Shown here in pieces: positions 1 to 8,637 of a stretch of 40,485 bases of DNA. Numbering within the stretch: position 1 is the first letter of the stretch; each line of letters starts with the position of its first letter. The notes below the pieces were generated by a model that did not search any database, was not told the origin of the DNA, and saw nothing but the letters and a program-made list of their open reading frames with translations. The position numbers were made by a program, and so were the translations under genes. Source of the DNA: an uncultured Verrucomicrobiales bacterium (GTDB lineage Bacteria > Verrucomicrobiota > Verrucomicrobiia > Verrucomicrobiales > DEV007). Location of the stretch: positions 1 through 40,485 of the forward strand of contig CAJXQE010000015.1 in the NCBI GenBank assembly GCA_913058215.1. Direction: 5' to 3'.

Positions 1-47
1 GAGATCAGCCTCGGTCTCGTGGGCTCGGAGATGTGTATAAGAGACAG
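1..47. other. Sequencing adapter (Nextera read-2 side) at contig end
   Basis: This is not genomic DNA. Bases 29-47 are the 19-base Tn5 mosaic end. Bases 14-28 are the transposon read-2 adapter stem, and bases 6-13 (CAGCCTCG) occupy the i7 index slot after the last bases of the P7 arm. Genomic sequence starts at base 48, inside a permease gene. The contig was evidently extended into untrimmed adapter, so any coding frame reaching into this stretch is artificial. Confidence 0.97.
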
Positions 48-1592
48 CGCCAGAACGAGGGCGGAAATGATCAGGAAAAAACTCATGTAGGCGAAGAGTT
101 GACCAAAATCGAAAGAGTTGGCGACTGCCTGGTCGGCTTCCACAGCGAGATTTCGATAGGAAATACCGAGATCAGTGAGAGACAATTCCTGCCTCAGTTT
201 GTTCGCGAATTCGGCATCATCCCCGGCACCTGAAAGCCGAATTGCGGTCGTGTTCCCAAAGCGGTTCGACCAGAGTTCTCTGGATGCCTCGAGAGAAATG
301 AATGCCTTGGGTGTGGCACGGTAGGTGTCCCAGAAAAGTTCGTCTTTGTCCCGGATCTTGTCCTGGTCGATCGGAATTCCGGGTTCCCATTCGTCGAGGT
401 CCTCTACATCAAAGATCCCCGGAAAATTGGGCGTCCAGGATTGATCCCAGGCATTCTCTCCGATCGGGGCAATGGATGCGACGGTGAACTTCGTTGTTTG
501 TTCGGTGAGCTTGCGACCGGATTCGACGACATTGTAAGCGACGGTGATTTCATCGCCGATAACGGCTCCGGTATCTTCGGCGAGCCATTGGCTGATAATG
601 ATTTCATCCTTTTTCAGGTTGGGACCAATGATGGTGTTCAATTCCGGACCGGTACCGGCAATCATGGAATAGGGCGTCGTGCTTTTCTCTGTTCCAATGT
701 CGTTCGCCAGATAAGTGAGGACAGGCGAAGCGTCTTTTGAAATCTTCGAAACAGCTGTGACCACTTTCTCATCGATGAATACACGGCCGCTCAGGATTTG
801 ATCGCCCCCTTCCGGCAGTGGAGTGATTCCAAGGGCAATATCTTTTAGACTCCAGTCTGCTTCGATCGCTTTCTCAAAATCCGCTTCATTGATCGAATTG
901 CTTCCCAGAAAAACGTTGGCGCTGCCGGGCAGTTCCAAAATTTCCTGAAGCCGTCGAATCGGAATAAAAATGGTGGCCGGTGGAATCTGTTCGGACCGGA
1001 GTGAGTAGTGACCGAAGTCATCCGTCGACAAGATTGCCGTAATTTTTTCTGTAAAAGGGGTGGTTTGTTCAGACTCACCGGAAAGAGGCGCATCTTTGGA
1101 AATCGCGCCGGGAATTTCCACACGAACAATGAGCGTGTCATCAATTCCGGAATTGAGACGGTCTGCCAATGGCTGATTGACTGCCATCCAGCGATCCGTG
1201 TCGAGTTTGTCTGGAGTCGTTCCCTTGTTCGAGAGTTTCCAGAATCGCTCATCGACTCCAATGATCTGAACCTGATTGGCGCGTGTTCCCCCGGCCCGTG
1301 AGGACACGGTGCCTTCAATCTGTAAAATTGGAGCAAGGGTGTGCTCATCGCCCAGCTTCGACTGGATCTTTTCTGCAAGTTGGTCCGTCAGGAATCGCTC
1401 ACCGCCGACAAGGGCGGGTCCAGTTTCTGAGATCCGGTCGGCAGAATTCCTCCGTAAACTTTCTTTTACGGAATCTCCAACTACGAGAGCACCACTCAAA
1501 ATTGCCGAGGTCAGGGCAACTCCGGCAAGGACGGGGAGATTCACTTTGCGGTAGTAGCGCAGCGAATTGACGATGAGCTTCCAAAAACTCAT
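48..1592 (-). CDS. FtsX/MacB-like ABC transporter permease, C-terminus cut by contig end
   Basis: Reading the minus strand from the ATG at 1592 gives an uninterrupted frame of 515 codons that runs into the adapter, so the 3' end is missing. The protein starts MSFWKLIVNSLRYYRK and has one membrane segment at about residues 17-40. A long soluble region of about 450 residues follows, like the periplasmic core domain of FtsX/MacB-type permeases. A second membrane segment (SFFLIISALVLAL) begins just before the break. Known relatives have further membrane segments and often exceed 800 residues, so probably half is lost. Its ATG overlaps the stop of the upstream ATPase gene by 4 bases, which makes it that ATPase's partner. 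A LolCE/MacB-like role in moving lipoproteins, lipids or peptides through the envelope is inferred from family membership only; the substrate is unknown. Confidence 0.8.
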
Positions 1593-2275
1593 GAGGTGGA
1601 CTCCAGTTTTCCGTTTCGCAGTGTCCGGATGGATCCCAGAGACTGGGCAATCTCGTGATCGTGTGTGACCACGATCAGCGAAAGGCCGTTTTCCTTGTTC
1701 AAATCAACTAAGAGGGAAATCAGGTTCTCAGCGTTTGCTTCATCGAGAGCCCCGGTGGGTTCGTCTGCGAGGAGAAGCTTGGGCTGATTGATGAGCGAAC
1801 GAATGACAGCAACCCGTTGTCTTTCCCCTCCGGAAAGCTGAGATGGCCGACTGTCGATTTTGTCTTCCAGCCCGACTTTTTCGAACAAATCCCGGGCGCG
1901 ATCCGAAACTTCCTTCTTGTCCGGCGGGTCTGCCAAAGCAAGAGTGGGAACGAGAACATTTTCAAGAGCAGTGCACTGTGGGAGAAGGTGGTGCATTTGG
2001 AAAATGAACCCGAAGTGTTCAGCTCGTAGTGCGGAAATTCTTTTTTCGGAAAGGCCTCCAGTCGGTGTTCCTGATACGATTACTTCACCGGAGGAAGGCG
2101 CATCCAGAGTGCCGAGAAGATTGAGCAAAGTGCTCTTCCCGCAACCGGATGGACCGACGATGGCAAAGGCATCACCGGCGGATACCGTCAGATCAAGATG
2201 ATCCAGAATGTGTCGCTCCGGCGATGACTCATACCACTTGGTGACGTTCTTCAGTTCAAGGATGGGTTCTGACAT
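1589..2275 (-). CDS. LolD/MacB-type ABC transporter ATP-binding protein
   Basis: This 228-residue protein has the full nucleotide-binding domain set: Walker A GPSGCGKST near residue 41, the signature LSGGERQRVAV, Walker B LLLADEPTGALD and a switch histidine in VVTHDHEIA. Length and the ADEPTGALD wording match the LolD/MacB/FtsE class, which drives mechanotransmission permeases at the inner membrane. It lies 12 bases downstream of the acyl-CoA ligase-like gene and overlaps the permease start by 4 bases, so the two ABC components are co-translated. The lolD symbol is withheld because nothing here distinguishes lipoprotein release from other substrates of the family. Confidence 0.9.
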   Translation of the reverse strand: MSEPILELKNVTKWYESSPERHILDHLDLTVSAGDAFAIVGPSGCGKSTLLNLLGTLDAPSSGEVIVSGTPTGGLSEKRISALRAEHFGFIFQMHHLLPQCTALENVLVPTLALADPPDKKEVSDRARDLFEKVGLEDKIDSRPSQLSGGERQRVAVIRSLINQPKLLLADEPTGALDEANAENLISLLVDLNKENGLSLIVVTHDHEIAQSLGSIRTLRNGKLESTS

Positions 2276-2287
2276 GATGACTTCTTG

Positions 2288-3604
2288 CTACTGTTTGATC
2301 CAACGTTTGGATTTAAATTCAAATCGGGGAAGGGTTTCTTTTTCCACGATGTTAACGGGAATTCTCAAAGTAAATGCGTCGGCCAGTTCCCGGGCAATCC
2401 GGTCGGCAAGGCCTGCGTCGGGAGTCCCAACAGGCTCGATGGAAATTTCCAGCTCGGCCATCGATTGCTGGGTGGTCTGAATCACCTGGAACTCGGCGAC
2501 CTCCGAAAAGCCCCTGAGGATTTTCTCAACCGCGGTCGGGTAAATGTTCACGCCACGGATCACTACCATTTCGTCAACCCGGCCGAGGATGCCGCCTTCA
2601 AGGCAAAAGATATCGCAGCTTTCATTTTCGGGAGTGAAATAGGATTTCTGGACGAGGTCCCCGGTCCGATAGCGGAGGAGAGGGCAGGCGATTCGAGTCA
2701 AAGTCGTCAAGACTAGTTCGCCCTTCTGGCCCGGCTTCACTTCCTGGTGAGTTTCACGATCAATGACCTCAGCATAATAGGCGTCCTCGATCACGCAGAG
2801 ACTGAAGGGCTTTTCAGGATGCTCATAGGTGACGGGGCCGACCTCGGTCATGCCGTGATGGTCAAACACCCGGGCGCCGTTCCACAATTCGGTAAGCCTT
2901 TTTCTTACTTCGGGAAGACTGCCTCCCGGTTCACCGGCGACAATAATCTTCTCAAGGCGATAGCTCTTTACCTCTTCGTCCGTTTGTTCGGAGAAAAGTT
3001 CGCCTAACCGCAGGGCATAGGTGGGGGTGCAACAGAGGACTTTGGCATTGTGGGTAACCATCGCCTGGAGACGAGCCTGGCTACTCAGACCACCCCCGGG
3101 AATTGACAGGTTTCCGCGTCGGGTCGCGGATTCAAATGCGGTCCAGAATCCGAGAAAGGGTCCGAAGGAAAAGGCGAAAAATACGATTTCGTCGGTGTCG
3201 ACGCCGGAGGCCTCAAAGACCTTATCCCAGCAGTCGAGCATCGCGGACCAGCTCTCTGTTGTATCAAGAGAGGGAAGAGGGCCGCGTGTTGTTCCGCTGC
3301 TTTGACAAAAGCGGGAGTATTGCTCCACCGGATAAGTCAGGTTGGTGCCGTAGGGAGAAAATTCCTCACGATCCCAGACGAGATCCATCTTCGTCGTGAA
3401 AGGCATTTTGGCCGAGAAATCGGCCAGCGAACTCACGGAACCCGTTACTCCGGCATCAGCGAGACGGCTTTGATAAAAAGCATTTCCCGACTCCAGCTCG
3501 CCGATAAGCGAGCGCAACTTTTCCAGTTGGCTGGATTCAATTTCCGTCCGGGATGGGTTCGCGTTCACCGGATAATCTATACGGGAAAATACGCTGCTGC
3601 TCAA
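2288..3604 (-). CDS. Phenylacetate-CoA ligase-like (PaaK-type) adenylate-forming enzyme
   Basis: The 438-residue length is typical of PaaK-type ligases. The phosphate-binding motif appears as SSGTTRGP (usual form SSGTTGxP). The adenylation motif region is VFDHHGMTEVGPV, and RYRTGDLV with GRVDEMVVIRGVNIYPTAVE marks the hinge and C-terminal domain seen in PaaK relatives. Such enzymes activate an aryl or acyl carboxylate as an adenylate and transfer it to CoA in the cytoplasm. No phenylacetate degradation genes lie nearby. The neighbours are an acyl-CoA thioesterase, a small membrane protein and an ABC exporter, so it may activate a group for an envelope or secondary product instead. The substrate cannot be read from the sequence. 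Confidence 0.85.
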   Translation of the reverse strand: MSSSVFSRIDYPVNANPSRTEIESSQLEKLRSLIGELESGNAFYQSRLADAGVTGSVSSLADFSAKMPFTTKMDLVWDREEFSPYGTNLTYPVEQYSRFCQSSGTTRGPLPSLDTTESWSAMLDCWDKVFEASGVDTDEIVFFAFSFGPFLGFWTAFESATRRGNLSIPGGGLSSQARLQAMVTHNAKVLCCTPTYALRLGELFSEQTDEEVKSYRLEKIIVAGEPGGSLPEVRKRLTELWNGARVFDHHGMTEVGPVTYEHPEKPFSLCVIEDAYYAEVIDRETHQEVKPGQKGELVLTTLTRIACPLLRYRTGDLVQKSYFTPENESCDIFCLEGGILGRVDEMVVIRGVNIYPTAVEKILRGFSEVAEFQVIQTTQQSMAELEISIEPVGTPDAGLADRIARELADAFTLRIPVNIVEKETLPRFEFKSKRWIKQ

Positions 3605-3637
3605 GTGAAGACCCGCGCAATCCCGTTCGCAGGCCTG

Positions 3638-4186
3638 TCAGGATTTAGACTCGACAGAGGCGACTTTTCCCGCTGGTTTCGAGGGCGCGGCGTCCGGCTT
3701 GAATTTCACAACCAGATAGCCTCCGAGTGCTGCCATGCAGATGCCAACCACAAATTGCCAGCGCAGTGCGGTAAATCCACCTGCCGGAGGGTGCATGACC
3801 AAAGAGACGATGGCATTCACTATGGGAGCTCCGGCGAAAATAATCGACATCACGATCGCCGGTGCGCTTCTATTTCCCTGAGCGAAAAGGGCACCGAGAG
3901 AAAGTAAAACAAAGAAGGCTCCGACAGCGCCGAGAATACCGGCAATCAGCGAAAGCCAAAGGCCTTTGCCGGGGAAATTCCAATCGGAACCGCGGGCGAC
4001 CAGGATCATGAGAGGAGCGAGAACGGCTGTCAGGAAATAAGCGACCCCCACAAAGAGGAACGCTTTGTAACGTCCGTTGACGGGGTCCTGCATTCCCACT
4101 TGTCCCATGTGGAGAAAGATTCCGTAAAGTCCCCAGGTGAGGACGGTTCCAAGGGCAAAAAAGAGCCAGGCGTAACTACTCATCAT
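3638..4186 (-). CDS. Small multi-spanning membrane protein, EamA/DMT-like
   Basis: This 182-residue hydrophobic protein has about five predicted membrane helices: SYAWLFFALGTVLTWGLYGI, the FLFVGVAYFLTAVLAPLMIL segment, GLWLSLIAGILGAVGAFFVL, a segment around residues 108-128, and the last around residues 142-161. A short charged cytoplasmic tail follows. The pattern resembles half of a drug/metabolite transporter (EamA-like) fold, and full transporters have ten helices. It sits 9 bases after the thioesterase gene and 33 bases before the PaaK-like gene, inside the same probable operon. Transport of a small metabolite is plausible, but no substrate can be assigned. A family-specific membrane protein of unknown function is the alternative. 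Confidence 0.65.
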   Translation of the reverse strand: MMSSYAWLFFALGTVLTWGLYGIFLHMGQVGMQDPVNGRYKAFLFVGVAYFLTAVLAPLMILVARGSDWNFPGKGLWLSLIAGILGAVGAFFVLLSLGALFAQGNRSAPAIVMSIIFAGAPIVNAIVSLVMHPPAGGFTALRWQFVVGICMAALGGYLVVKFKPDAAPSKPAGKVASVESKS

Positions 4187-4195
4187 AATAAAAAT

Positions 4196-4678
4196 TCAGC
4201 GGACGATATCAGCGGGGATTGTTCCCTCAGGTGCCACTGCTATTTTTTCGCGCACTTCGTCGGGGATCGCAACCGCTTTCATTCGCCGCGTTGCCGTGTC
4301 AAAAGAAACGCAAACGACAGTGAAGCGTCCGGTCGCAGCGATTGTGCGGTCTTCAGCAGAATCCGGATTTTTCCAAAAGTTGAAATAATAGCCGACGGTT
4401 TTGTTCCGGACCTCTTCGATGAGAAGTTCAATTTCCACTTCTTCTTCAAAATGCAGTGGAAGCCGATAGTCAGCCGATGCGTGAACCCGCGGCCAGCCAA
4501 CTTTAGGACCGGCATCCTCTTCCCCATTGCGAAAAGGATGTACCGAAAACCCCAGTGATCGGTAAAAGGCATGCTCCGCCACTTCCATGAAGCGGAAGAA
4601 GTTTGAGAAATGCATAATCCCCGCGACATCGGTGTCGGCAAACTCGACGCGGCGACGGAATAGGAATTGGTGATTCAT
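4196..4678 (-). CDS. Acyl-CoA thioesterase, 4HBT (hotdog) family
   Basis: The 160-residue protein begins MNHQFLFRRRVEFADTDVAG. The block ADTDVAGIMHFSNFFRFMEVAEHAF is the N-terminal signature of 4-hydroxybenzoyl-CoA/YbgC-type thioesterases, with Asp17 as the likely catalytic carboxylate and the long hotdog helix following. These cytoplasmic enzymes hydrolyse acyl-CoA thioesters. It is the first gene of the minus-strand operon and probably balances or edits the product of the PaaK-like ligase two genes on. An AG-rich stretch (AAGGTGAAGAGAA) directly precedes the ATG on the minus strand and could serve as ribosome binding site. The 103-base gap to the divergent GntR gene holds the operator, so both directions may share control. 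Confidence 0.85.
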   Translation of the reverse strand: MNHQFLFRRRVEFADTDVAGIMHFSNFFRFMEVAEHAFYRSLGFSVHPFRNGEEDAGPKVGWPRVHASADYRLPLHFEEEVEIELLIEEVRNKTVGYYFNFWKNPDSAEDRTIAATGRFTVVCVSFDTATRRMKAVAIPDEVREKIAVAPEGTIPADIVR

Positions 4679-4747
4679 TTCTCTTCACCTTGGCTTCACG
4701 CAGGAAAATTGCAAAGGCTTGATATTTTTGTTTGCTACTGAACAGAA

Positions 4748-4776
4748 CAGGTGTAACAATACATCTGTAACACCTG
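4748..4776. promoter_or_regulatory. Palindromic operator, probable GntR (YtrA-type) binding site
   Basis: An inverted repeat has 11-base arms, CAGGTGTAACA (4748-4758) and TGTAACACCTG (4766-4776), with 10 of 11 positions complementary and a 7-base spacer. It ends 5 bases before the ATG of the GntR-type gene and lies between two divergent operons. TGTAAC also appears three times as a direct repeat across 4753-4779. Position and symmetry fit autorepression of the regulator/ABC operon; control of the divergent thioesterase operon is possible. Binding by the adjacent regulator is inferred from location. Confidence 0.65.
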
Positions 4777-4781
4777 TAACG

Positions 4782-5177
4782 ATGCTTCCTTTTTCCATTC
4801 AACTCCGCCCCGGAAAGCCGGTTTTCGACCAACTGGTCGAAGCTTTCCATCGGGCGCTGGCGAGTGGTCAGTTGCGGGACGGGGATGGGTTTCCGTCGGT
4901 TCGGTCACTGAGCCGCGAATTAAAAATCAGCCCGACGACGGCACACAAGGTGGTCGCTCATTTAAAAGACCGTGGATTTCTCGTGTCCCAGCCCGGCGTA
5001 GGAATGCTGGTGACGGCACCGAACCTCCCCGGAAAGACGGAGCGGCTCGCTCTTATAAAACCTGAACTCAACTCTCTGATCCGTCAGGCCCGCGACCTTT
5101 CGCTGTCTGCCGAAGAACTTAAGGAATTTCTCGACCAACTCTGGGACGGGGAAAATGACAAAACCCGGAAATCATGA
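4782..5177 (+). CDS. GntR-family (YtrA subfamily) transcriptional regulator
   Basis: Starting at the ATG at 4782 the protein has 131 residues: an N-terminal winged helix-turn-helix and a short C-terminal helical tail, which is the YtrA layout. Recognisable parts are KPVFDQLVEAFHRALASGQL, then FPSVRSLSRELKISPTTAHK (recognition helix region) and DRGFLVSQPGVGMLV (wing). An in-frame upstream start at 4719 is unlikely because its extra residues do not look like the family and would translate through the operator palindrome. The stop overlaps the start of an ABC ATPase gene by 4 bases. YtrA-type repressors usually control their own ABC operon, often in response to envelope stress. The inducer here is unknown. 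Confidence 0.88.
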   Translation: MLPFSIQLRPGKPVFDQLVEAFHRALASGQLRDGDGFPSVRSLSRELKISPTTAHKVVAHLKDRGFLVSQPGVGMLVTAPNLPGKTERLALIKPELNSLIRQARDLSLSAEELKEFLDQLWDGENDKTRKS

Positions 5178-6073
5178 TCTCCCCTATTGAAGTCAGCAAT
5201 CTTACCAAGCGATTCGGCAAAACGATTGCCGTGAACGATCTTTCCTTTTCCGTCCCTCAAGGTCAGGTCACTGCTTTTCTGGGGTCGAACGGGGCTGGAA
5301 AGACCACTACGATTCAGACCTTGTTGAATCTTCACCGACCTAGCGAGGGCAATGCTTGTCTGTTTGGCGTGAACACCCGCAAGCTTGGGCCGGAGCAGCT
5401 TCAGAAAATTGGTTATGTTTCCGAAAATATGGAGCTGCCTCTGTGGATGACGGTGAAGCAGTTCATGAACTACAGCCGACCGTTCTATCCGAGCTGGGAC
5501 GATGCTTTTGCCGCGCAACTTCTCGAAGAGTTTCAGCTTCCCCTTGATCGAAAACTGAAAAACCTCTCCCGTGGTATGCGGATGAAGGCTGCACTTGTCG
5601 GTGGGATTGCCTACCGTCCGGGACTGGTGATTCTCGATGAGCCGTTTTCCGGGCTTGATCCACTGGTCCGCGATGAATTTATTCGCGGACTTTTACGCCT
5701 TACGGGGGAGGAAGGCTGGACTGTTTTCCTTTCTTCTCACGATATTGAGGAAGTCGAGCGTCTTGCCGATCGGGTGATCCTGATCGATTCGGGGAAGAAG
5801 AAACTCGATGAACCCGTTCCGGAACTGCTCGCGAAATGTCGAATCGTGGAAGTGAATTGCAGCGAGCCGCCGCCGGAAATTGAAGTGCCCGATTCCTGGA
5901 TGGGGTACCGCCAGGTGGGACGAGCGGTTTCGTTCGGTGTTTCGGATTCCGATGATTCTCTTGAGGGCGCCGTTCGCGCAGCCCTTCCTCAGGTGCAGAA
6001 GTTTGCGACCCGGGAAATGTCTCTCCGGGAAGTTTTTGTGATGATGGCTGAGAAATTCCGCCTCGAAAAATGA
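5174..6073 (+). CDS. ABC transporter ATP-binding protein (YtrB-like)
   Basis: This 299-residue ATPase has Walker A GSNGAGKTT near residue 36, the Q-loop region, a signature of the form LSRGMRMKAAL, Walker B LVILDEPFSGLD and a switch histidine in LSSHDIEEVERLADR. A C-terminal extension of about 80 residues follows the core, as in many CcmA/YtrB-type ATPases. It overlaps the GntR gene by 4 bases and the next membrane gene by 4 bases, so regulator, ATPase and two membrane proteins form one translationally coupled unit. It should energise the two downstream membrane proteins at the inner membrane. The transported substrate is not evident. Confidence 0.92.
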   Translation: MISPIEVSNLTKRFGKTIAVNDLSFSVPQGQVTAFLGSNGAGKTTTIQTLLNLHRPSEGNACLFGVNTRKLGPEQLQKIGYVSENMELPLWMTVKQFMNYSRPFYPSWDDAFAAQLLEEFQLPLDRKLKNLSRGMRMKAALVGGIAYRPGLVILDEPFSGLDPLVRDEFIRGLLRLTGEEGWTVFLSSHDIEEVERLADRVILIDSGKKKLDEPVPELLAKCRIVEVNCSEPPPEIEVPDSWMGYRQVGRAVSFGVSDSDDSLEGAVRAALPQVQKFATREMSLREVFVMMAEKFRLEK

Positions 6074-8637
6074 AACTGATTGTTCATGATATCCTGACCG
6101 AACTGCGTCACTGGCGCTGGCTGGTGGTCTTGTGGTGGGCCCTCTTGTTCATTGATTTAGGATACCAGTGCGAATGGTGGTGGGACGGGCCAAGCTATAC
6201 CGATACCGGAAGCCGGGCGTGGACTGCCGGGGATGAAATGCACGGGGGTATTTCCTCATTCGTTTCTCCATTTCTCTGGATCGGAATTTCCGCTTCGGCC
6301 CTGTTTCTCTTTCTTTCGATTTCGCCGGCAAGAACAGCATCGAGCGTATTGGTTCAACCAATGTCGAGCCGTTCGCGAATCCTTGCGCGTTTCCTATGGC
6401 TGTCCATTTTTGTGGGATTGCCCTGGTATCTTCACGAATGGATCTACGTCAGACAAATGGCCGATGCATCGGCTGCACTCGCGCTCCTGGCTGTCTTTGA
6501 AAGGTCTTTGATGACGATGAATATCTGGCTCGGGCTTGCGATCCTGGGTTGGTGCAGTGGAACGATATGGAATGCCCTCAAAATTTGCGTTGTCGGCATC
6601 GCGAGCTGCTTTGGTATGATGACGATTCTGGAGGCGATTCCACTGGAGGAGGGATTGCTTGACGTTTTAGCCAATCCACAGATCGACCTGGGCATACAGT
6701 GGGGGAACCTTGTCCTGGTCCTTGTTCCAGCGATTGGAATTCTGGTTTGCTATCAGCTCTCTTTCCGATCCGGTATATCCACCCTTACGAGAAAGTGGCT
6801 TCCGATCGTTCTCTGCAGTGTCCTCGCGATTCCTGCACAAATCACCACGGTCAAAGTGATCGAGGCTTTTGCGAAACAATGGGCCACAAACGATCAGTGG
6901 ATCAGTGAAGATCTTGCTGAGTGGAAGCCTGAAATTGATAAGAGCAAATCGTCGCTCCTGCCTTCCCCGGAGTCGGTAGCAAACCCCGTATGGAATCTTG
7001 TATCATCCTACGAAGGCCTTCCGTCGACAGCGTTCTCCCGGGTGGTCAGCGTGGAAGGCAGTCTGAGTTCCCGCGATGGTACAATCAAACGGAAATTGGA
7101 ATATACGAATCGGCATATTTTCCCGGGTGAAATGGAGAATCAAAGTCAGTGGCTCCGGCATCTTTTTCAGAAGTTTCCGGATGCTACAGTATTTACTTCG
7201 GGGATGCCCCTTCCGGTAGATGACGGCCGAATGCTTGTTTTGTCAGGGTATGGTGGAAAGAATCCCGGAATGCCTTTTGATGCTCCGATGGATGCGAAAG
7301 CTGAACTGGATCTGGACCTGTGGGAAATGGGCGGGGCGCACTTGCTGCCGGTCGAAGGGGAAACGAAAGATGCGGGGGCTTTGCGGGGAGCCGGAGTTTA
7401 TTCTATCGCCCGGACTTCCAGGGGCTGGACGCTTTACCTGCGGCATTTTCAGAACACCTCATTTCTAAATCTTCAGAAGGCGATTGATCCAAACCGGCTG
7501 TTTGCTCTTTGGAATCCGAAGACTCAACAAATGATCCTTCTGGTTGAGCACGGCTATCCAAGAACTATTTCCGGCTCATTCAGTAACCTTCGATTGGAGG
7601 AGAAGGAATTGCGAGTTGATGATCATGGTGCCCGCTTGTTTGGAAATGATTTCGTCAGTGAGGATTTTCTGACAAGGGAGTGGATCGAAAAATCACAACT
7701 GGTGATCATTGAGGCGAAATTCGCAGGTTCTTTGAATCGGGAAATTCGGGCGGACTACGAATCCTATACAGAGATGGCTCCCATTCCCATGCAATATAGG
7801 ATGCTCAGACCTCAGCAGGTAGAAGCTCAAAAACTAGCCAAGGTTTGGGAAAATCCCGAAAGCAGTGAGTCTGAAATCCGCCGGGCTGCCTATGAGCACT
7901 TGTCCATTCAAAAAGACGGTCAGTGGAACGTGTCACCGGCCCCAAACCACATCCCGGTGCTGAGGCAGTTGGCACTGGAATTCCCGGGGCTCCTGAGTCG
8001 CTTTGCAAGGGTGTGGAGGGAAGAGGACCGGGAGTGGTTTCTCAAGGACCTGGAGACTGATGAGGAGCCACCGGCAGAACTGGTTCGTTTTGCCTCGACT
8101 GAGGGCTGGCTGCAAAACCGGGAGGGTTGGCTGGCCGGGATGATCGCAAAAGGAAAATACCCGGTTTCCTTTTCTGATTTGGAACGCGCGGTTGAGTTGG
8201 AAATTCCCGGAGCGGCTGAAATGAAATTTCGACGTCAGCTGGGCGGAAAGGATACCCCTGTCGATCAAACGAAGTTTCCCGAAATCTGGGATGCGGAAAA
8301 AACAAGACTCTGGAAAGTTTGGAAAAAGCGAGAGTGGCGGTTGCAGGTTGCGAGTGCCTTTTCGGTCGAAGGAATTTCGCTGGCAAGAATGGGAGAGCCG
8401 GAACCCCTGCGGAAATTGCTGGAGGCTTTCTTGAAAATTGGAAAAGCCGACTGGGAAAAGTCTTTTCATTCATTCTTTCCCTATCGAAGTCGATGGGAGT
8501 GGCTCTCCTCTGCCTTCGACCCGGCGGAAATAAAGGACACGGATTCTCCAGAGAAAAAGGCGGCGGCAGTAGAGCGATGGCTCGCCTCGGAGTGGGTGTA
8601 TCAAGCGGAAACCATGAATTATCGGATTGTTGAATGA
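6070..8637 (+). CDS. Large ABC-associated membrane protein with long extracytoplasmic domain
   Basis: The 855-residue protein has an N-terminal membrane part with about six or seven helices in residues 15-270, for example LVVLWWALLFIDLGY and GNLVLVLVPAIGILVCYQLS, spaced like an ABC-2 type permease. About 590 mostly hydrophilic residues follow with no further clear membrane helix. The C-terminal part is rich in Trp, Glu, Arg and Leu and matches no domain I recognise. It overlaps the ATPase gene upstream and the second membrane protein downstream by 4 bases each, so it is probably the first transmembrane subunit of a YtrB-type transporter. The size is far above an ordinary ABC-2 permease, and the function of the C-terminal domain is unknown. 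Confidence 0.75.
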   Translation: MKLIVHDILTELRHWRWLVVLWWALLFIDLGYQCEWWWDGPSYTDTGSRAWTAGDEMHGGISSFVSPFLWIGISASALFLFLSISPARTASSVLVQPMSSRSRILARFLWLSIFVGLPWYLHEWIYVRQMADASAALALLAVFERSLMTMNIWLGLAILGWCSGTIWNALKICVVGIASCFGMMTILEAIPLEEGLLDVLANPQIDLGIQWGNLVLVLVPAIGILVCYQLSFRSGISTLTRKWLPIVLCSVLAIPAQITTVKVIEAFAKQWATNDQWISEDLAEWKPEIDKSKSSLLPSPESVANPVWNLVSSYEGLPSTAFSRVVSVEGSLSSRDGTIKRKLEYTNRHIFPGEMENQSQWLRHLFQKFPDATVFTSGMPLPVDDGRMLVLSGYGGKNPGMPFDAPMDAKAELDLDLWEMGGAHLLPVEGETKDAGALRGAGVYSIARTSRGWTLYLRHFQNTSFLNLQKAIDPNRLFALWNPKTQQMILLVEHGYPRTISGSFSNLRLEEKELRVDDHGARLFGNDFVSEDFLTREWIEKSQLVIIEAKFAGSLNREIRADYESYTEMAPIPMQYRMLRPQQVEAQKLAKVWENPESSESEIRRAAYEHLSIQKDGQWNVSPAPNHIPVLRQLALEFPGLLSRFARVWREEDREWFLKDLETDEEPPAELVRFASTEGWLQNREGWLAGMIAKGKYPVSFSDLERAVELEIPGAAEMKFRRQLGGKDTPVDQTKFPEIWDAEKTRLWKVWKKREWRLQVASAFSVEGISLARMGEPEPLRKLLEAFLKIGKADWEKSFHSFFPYRSRWEWLSSAFDPAEIKDTDSPEKKAAAVERWLASEWVYQAETMNYRIVE

